Assembly (NCBI GenBank): GCA_005223375.1 | Contig: RXOD01006087.1 | Location: 1-11,329 of the forward strand | Direction of reading: 5' to 3' | Source of the DNA: Amoebophrya sp. AT5.2 | Lineage: Eukaryota; Sar; Dinophyceae; Syndiniales; Amoebophryaceae | Length of the DNA: 11,329 nt | Shown here: piece after piece, positions 8,788 through 11,329 of the stretch | Position numbering within the stretch: the stretch's first letter is position 1 | Layout: each line of letters opens with the position of its first letter | The notes under the pieces: generated by a model | Database searches by the model: none | Told to the model about the DNA's origin: nothing | What the model saw: the letters and a program-made list of their open reading frames with translations, nothing else | Program-made: the position numbers and the translations under genes

Positions 8788-9257
8788 GGATTTGTGTTAA
8801 GGAGAGAGTCAACGCATTTCCCCGGGAACAAGTCTGACGGAGTGCGACACTTGTAGCTGGTCGCGTATTTGGTGTCGTAGGGATTGGCGGGCCCCATGGG
8901 GGTCTCGTGTGGTGTTGTATTTGACTCGTATTTGGCCTGTATTTGACTGGTGACGTTTTACTCGTATTTGGCTAGTATTTTACTCGTATAGTTCGGGTTG
9001 GTGTGTTCTATCTCGTAGGGCGATAATTGATTCTGCAGGGATAAAGAAGCGGCGGCTGGCTTCTCTGCGGGGGAAATTCAGCTTTAAGCAGTGCCCGTCG
9101 GTTTTGTCGGTGCTGAGTTTTGATCGTTCAGGTCTTGTTGTGTTTTACTCCTATTTTCAACAGGTCTCGTATTTCATCACCGATAGACTACAACCCCTTG
9201 CCGGAAATGGCGGAAATAAGACCGGAAATGGGTAGTTCTTTCTCCCTTTAAGAACAG
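8788..9257 (+). mobile_element. Introner-like element E, between the ABC transporter and aminoacylase halves
   Basis: The left end (8792-8825) contains TTAAGGAGAGAG and CATTTCCCCGG. The right end (9222-9257), as reverse complement, contains TTAAAGGGAGAAAG and CCCATTTCCGG in the same order and spacing, so it has TIRs of about 30 bp. The interior holds several degenerate GTATTTGRC units (8865-8990) and two exact copies of CCGGAAATGG (9201-9210, 9222-9231). A GAAC at 8784-8787 recurs at 9252-9255 but in a different codon phase. Alternative boundaries GG (8788) and AG (9257) would join the flanking frames. The partners on each side belong to different protein families. Confidence 0.65.
8865..8990 (+). 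repeat. Degenerate tandem GTATTTGRC repeats inside element E
   Basis: About six copies of a 9-10 base unit resembling GTATTTGGC or GTATTTGAC occur, often preceded by CTC or CT (start positions near 8865, 8917, 8928, 8938, 8964, 8975). Spacing is irregular in the first part and about 10-11 bases in places. No function is evident. Confidence 0.6.
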
Positions 9258-9938
9258 GAGCGCCGCCTCAGGTACGACGTCGTGGACGGGGTCGAGGTGG
9301 AAGACACTATAAAGTGCGGGTGTGCGCACGCGCAGGCGCGGAAGCTCGGGGACGTGACGACGCTGAACCTCACCGTGCTGAAGGCGGGGGTGGAGACGGC
9401 GCCGGGCGTGTACGCGTTGAACGTGATCCCTGTGGAGGCGACGGCGGGCTTCGACGTGCGCATCTCGCCGCTGCTGCGGGTGGCGGACTTTCGCGCGATG
9501 CTCGACTCGTGGGTCCAGGAGCACGAAGGGGTCTCCTGGTCCTTCGCGCCGGGCACGGTTCCCGCCGCGGAGCACTTCCTCACGCCCGTGAGCGCGCGGC
9601 CGGAGTACTTTCTGTGCGAGGAAGCGGAGAGCAGCGGCGCCCTGGCGGACGAGGAGGCGCGGGACAAAACCGAGGAGAAAACGCAGGAGAAGTTCTTCTG
9701 GTGGAACGTGTTCGCGGGCGCGATGGCGGAGTTCGGCTACGAACTGGACGCCGAAGTGTTCCCGGCGGCGACGGACTCGCGGTTCCTGCGGCAGCTGCGG
9801 ATCCCGGCCTTCGGGTTCAGCCCGATGCGAAACTGCCCGATCCTGCTGCACGAACACAACGAGTACATCCCCATCCACGTGTTCTGGGAGGGCGTAGACG
9901 TGTACGAAAAACTCCTGCCGAGACTCATGGCGGCGTGA
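9252..9938 (+). CDS. Aminoacylase-1-like (M20 peptidase family), C-terminal half only
   Basis: The frame is open from 9252 (after TAA 9249-9251) to the TGA at 9936-9938, about 228 residues; a cut at 9258 after CAG is the likeliest acceptor. Aminoacylase-1 is a cytosolic zinc enzyme that deacylates N-acyl-L-amino acids. Family landmarks in order: QERRLR linker helix, TTLNLTVLKAGVE, ALNVIPVEATAGFDVRISPL, FRAMLDSW, FFWWNVFAGAMAEFGYELDA, EVFPAATDSRFLRQL, IPAFGFSPM and ILLHEHNEYIPIHVFWEGVD. The His in LLHEHNE corresponds to the C-terminal zinc ligand of the family (His373 in human ACY1). The N-terminal half with the other metal ligands and the catalytic Glu is missing: upstream of element 8788-9257 lies ABC transporter sequence. 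A short acidic insertion (SSGALADEEARDKTEEKTQE) precedes FFWW. It cannot be active alone. Confidence 0.88.
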   Translation, partial: EQERRLRYDVVDGVEVEDTIKCGCAHAQARKLGDVTTLNLTVLKAGVETAPGVYALNVIPVEATAGFDVRISPLLRVADFRAMLDSWVQEHEGVSWSFAPGTVPAAEHFLTPVSARPEYFLCEEAESSGALADEEARDKTEEKTQEKFFWWNVFAGAMAEFGYELDAEVFPAATDSRFLRQLRIPAFGFSPMRNCPILLHEHNEYIPIHVFWEGVDVYEKLLPRLMAA

Positions 9939-10584
9939 CGAAGTCCGTGAATTCAATTCATTGCATTTTGCATGAAGAAGGAGACGAGGAGATTGAAAGT
10001 GATGTATGCAGCGAGAATATTTATAAATCATGTCCGACGTCGTCGGCGATGCAAGTATAGTTTTGCGCTGCAGGTGCAGCTGCACCAGTCGCTGCACATC
10101 GTCGTGAGAAGTCCGCTACGCTCGAGGACAGGAGGTCTCTAAGGTCACATGCTCTCTCGTGTTCGATGAACGACAACATGAAAAGGTGAGCAGAAAGTTG
10201 TTATTTCGACGTGTGGGATTTCGGTGGCTTTTCGAGTCGACCCCGTCGCGAAGAAAGAGATCGTGTCGTGAAGAATGGCCGGCCTGTTGCTGCCAAAAAG
10301 AGGGCGTTTCGTTGTTGCGTGTTAGTCGGCCCCGGCCGCCATTCTCGATCGACCGCTTAGTACGGTTTCGATACGCTAATGAAAAAAATACGATTTATAT
10401 TTATAATATGACGCATGATGAATCAATTTATTATTTTCCGTGGAAGACCAAGACGAGGATTTGCAGAACCAACAGAGACAGAATCATACCGTTTAGGCGT
10501 CGCATTACCTTACGTGCGAATCGGAGATTCAACAAAGAAGTGCGCCAGTACGGTACAGTCCACATTCAATTTAGTTGTGCAGTT
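9939..10584. other. Intergenic spacer / putative 5' UTR of the last gene
   Basis: Nothing recognisable is encoded here. It contains a perfect 14-bp palindrome GGTGCAGCTGCACC (10073-10086), an AT-rich stretch around 10379-10440, and a donor-like AAAAG|GTGAGC at 10181-10191 just after a seven-codon mini-ORF (ATG at 10166). The frame of the last gene stays open upstream with an in-frame ATG at 10408, but codons between 10408 and 10584 are AT-rich and unlike those downstream, so I treat this part as 5' UTR. Confidence 0.5.
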
Positions 10585-11329
10585 ATGTTGCCCGGTTCGA
10601 GTAGTTCGACGTCGCAGCAGCTGCATTCTGGAAGCGCCTCCGCGAGCGCCACATCTCCAGCATCCAAACGGCAGCGGCAAGACGACCACTCTGCAGGGGA
10701 AGCACCTGCACCGTCCGCGTGCAGCTCAAGCTCAGCGGCCTCCTGTTTGCCGACTGGGCCCGGGGATCCTCCATCGGCGTGCGGCACAGCTGCGGGCTTC
10801 GTAGCTGCCGGACAGAAACGCGCCGAGGGCGCGGCAGACGAAAGGTTGCAGGAGTCGCACGAGTCGGAAAAAAGTGGTGAGCGTCCTCCGTTGCAGTCGC
10901 AGCAGGAGGACCATGAGGAGAAGCGTCTCCAGAATGTGGAAAAGTTACATCTTCCCGCCGTCGGCGCTGATGCACCGAGGAAGGAGGTGGTGGAAACACA
11001 GCACTTCATCGACGTCGCCGAGGGGGAAATACCGGTTCCGTTCGGGGCAAAGTTGCCCGAGCCGGCGGAGACCCTCCCCGGCCAGGAGGACTACGACGCG
11101 ATCTTCAGCCAGCTGCACTGGGCGGCGCTGGATTTGGCCTCGTCCCCCGACGAACACCTTGGCGCGGTGTTTCGCTCGGCGACGCTCGTCGGGTACGATT
11201 CGAGGTCGTGGCGCCTGATGAGCCAACTTCTCGCGACCATCGAGAGCGGCAGCAAGGACGCCGTGCGGGCGCTCGGCGGCGGTAAAAACAAAGGCCTCGG
11301 GCAAGACGTGTACCCGTGGGAAGCGTCCG
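10585..11329 (+). CDS. Unrecognised protein with low-complexity N-terminus, 3'-partial
   Basis: An uninterrupted frame runs from ATG 10585 to the window end (248 codons, no stop). Residues 1-65 are Ser/Ala/Pro-rich with a basic SKRQRQ patch that could act as a nuclear signal. Residues about 75-130 are charged and Gln/Glu-rich. From about residue 140 the sequence becomes domain-like: HFIDVAEGEIPVPFGAKLPE, DYDAIFSQLHWAALDLASSP, LGAVFRSATLVGYDSRSWRL and MSQLLATIESGSKDAVRAL, ending GQDVYPWEAS. Codons are strongly GC-ending, like the other exons. I recognise no family. Translation could instead begin at an in-frame ATG at 10408, adding 59 basic residues, but base composition argues against it. Confidence 0.65.
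   Translation, partial: MLPGSSSSTSQQLHSGSASASATSPASKRQRQDDHSAGEAPAPSACSSSSAASCLPTGPGDPPSACGTAAGFVAAGQKRAEGAADERLQESHESEKSGERPPLQSQQEDHEEKRLQNVEKLHLPAVGADAPRKEVVETQHFIDVAEGEIPVPFGAKLPEPAETLPGQEDYDAIFSQLHWAALDLASSPDEHLGAVFRSATLVGYDSRSWRLMSQLLATIESGSKDAVRALGGGKNKGLGQDVYPWEAS

Noticed and set aside
9252..9938. Aminoacylase fragment as a complete short enzyme
   Set aside because: Only one metal-binding His of the family is present and the catalytic N-terminal half is absent; there is no suitable ATG near the start of homology.
10073..10086. Palindrome GGTGCAGCTGCACC as a regulatory site
   Set aside because: A single short palindrome in a spacer; no second copy or context to support a function.
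9177..10097. 306-residue reverse-strand open frame
   Set aside because: It is the antisense of the aminoacylase exon; Arg/His-rich shadow composition with no family resemblance.
10408..10584. Upstream in-frame extension of the last gene from ATG 10408
   Set aside because: Open, but AT-rich codons and a very basic peptide differ from downstream coding; more likely 5' UTR.

Overview
This looks like a gene-dense but intron-rich nuclear window from a unicellular eukaryote. GC-rich exons carry strongly biased third positions and are cut by AT-richer introns. All recognisable genes lie on the plus strand. The striking property is that most introns do not have GT-AG ends. Instead they are 360-575 bp elements bounded by imperfect terminal inverted repeats (TIRs) and, in the clearest cases, short direct repeats at the exon edge. 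This is the architecture of 'introner' elements. From memory, similar non-canonical introns with inverted and direct repeats were described in the parasitic dinoflagellate Amoebophrya (Syndiniales), so I lean towards that kind of organism; this is an inference, not a proof.

Layout. 1-448: no coding seen, probably intron or upstream sequence ending in AG. 449-3298: 3' part of a GT47/exostosin-like glycosyltransferase gene in four exons separated by three introner-like elements (about 644-1218, 1301-1766, 2162-2524). 3299-4034: non-coding spacer. 4035-8787: an ABCC/MRP-type ABC transporter with the first membrane domain, NBD1 and the first two helices of the second membrane domain. It is interrupted by an unresolved stretch (4696-5172), an ordinary GT-AG intron (7189-7303) and an introner-like element (7372-7796). 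8788-9257: another element with TIRs. 9252/9258-9938: the C-terminal half of an aminoacylase-1 (M20 peptidase family) gene. 9939-10584: non-coding spacer or 5' UTR. 10585 to the window end: a fifth coding region, an unrecognised protein with a low-complexity N-terminus that runs off the end.

The most interesting point is the junction at 8788-9257. One intron-like element with matched TIRs separates the 5' two thirds of an ABC transporter (no NBD2) from the 3' half of an aminoacylase (no N-terminal metal-binding half). Each partner lacks the half it needs. The simplest readings are an introner-mediated rearrangement or ectopic recombination that made a chimeric locus, genes in pieces needing joining in trans, or an assembly chimera. 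The glycosyltransferase, transporter and aminoacylase do not form an obvious pathway; clustering looks incidental.
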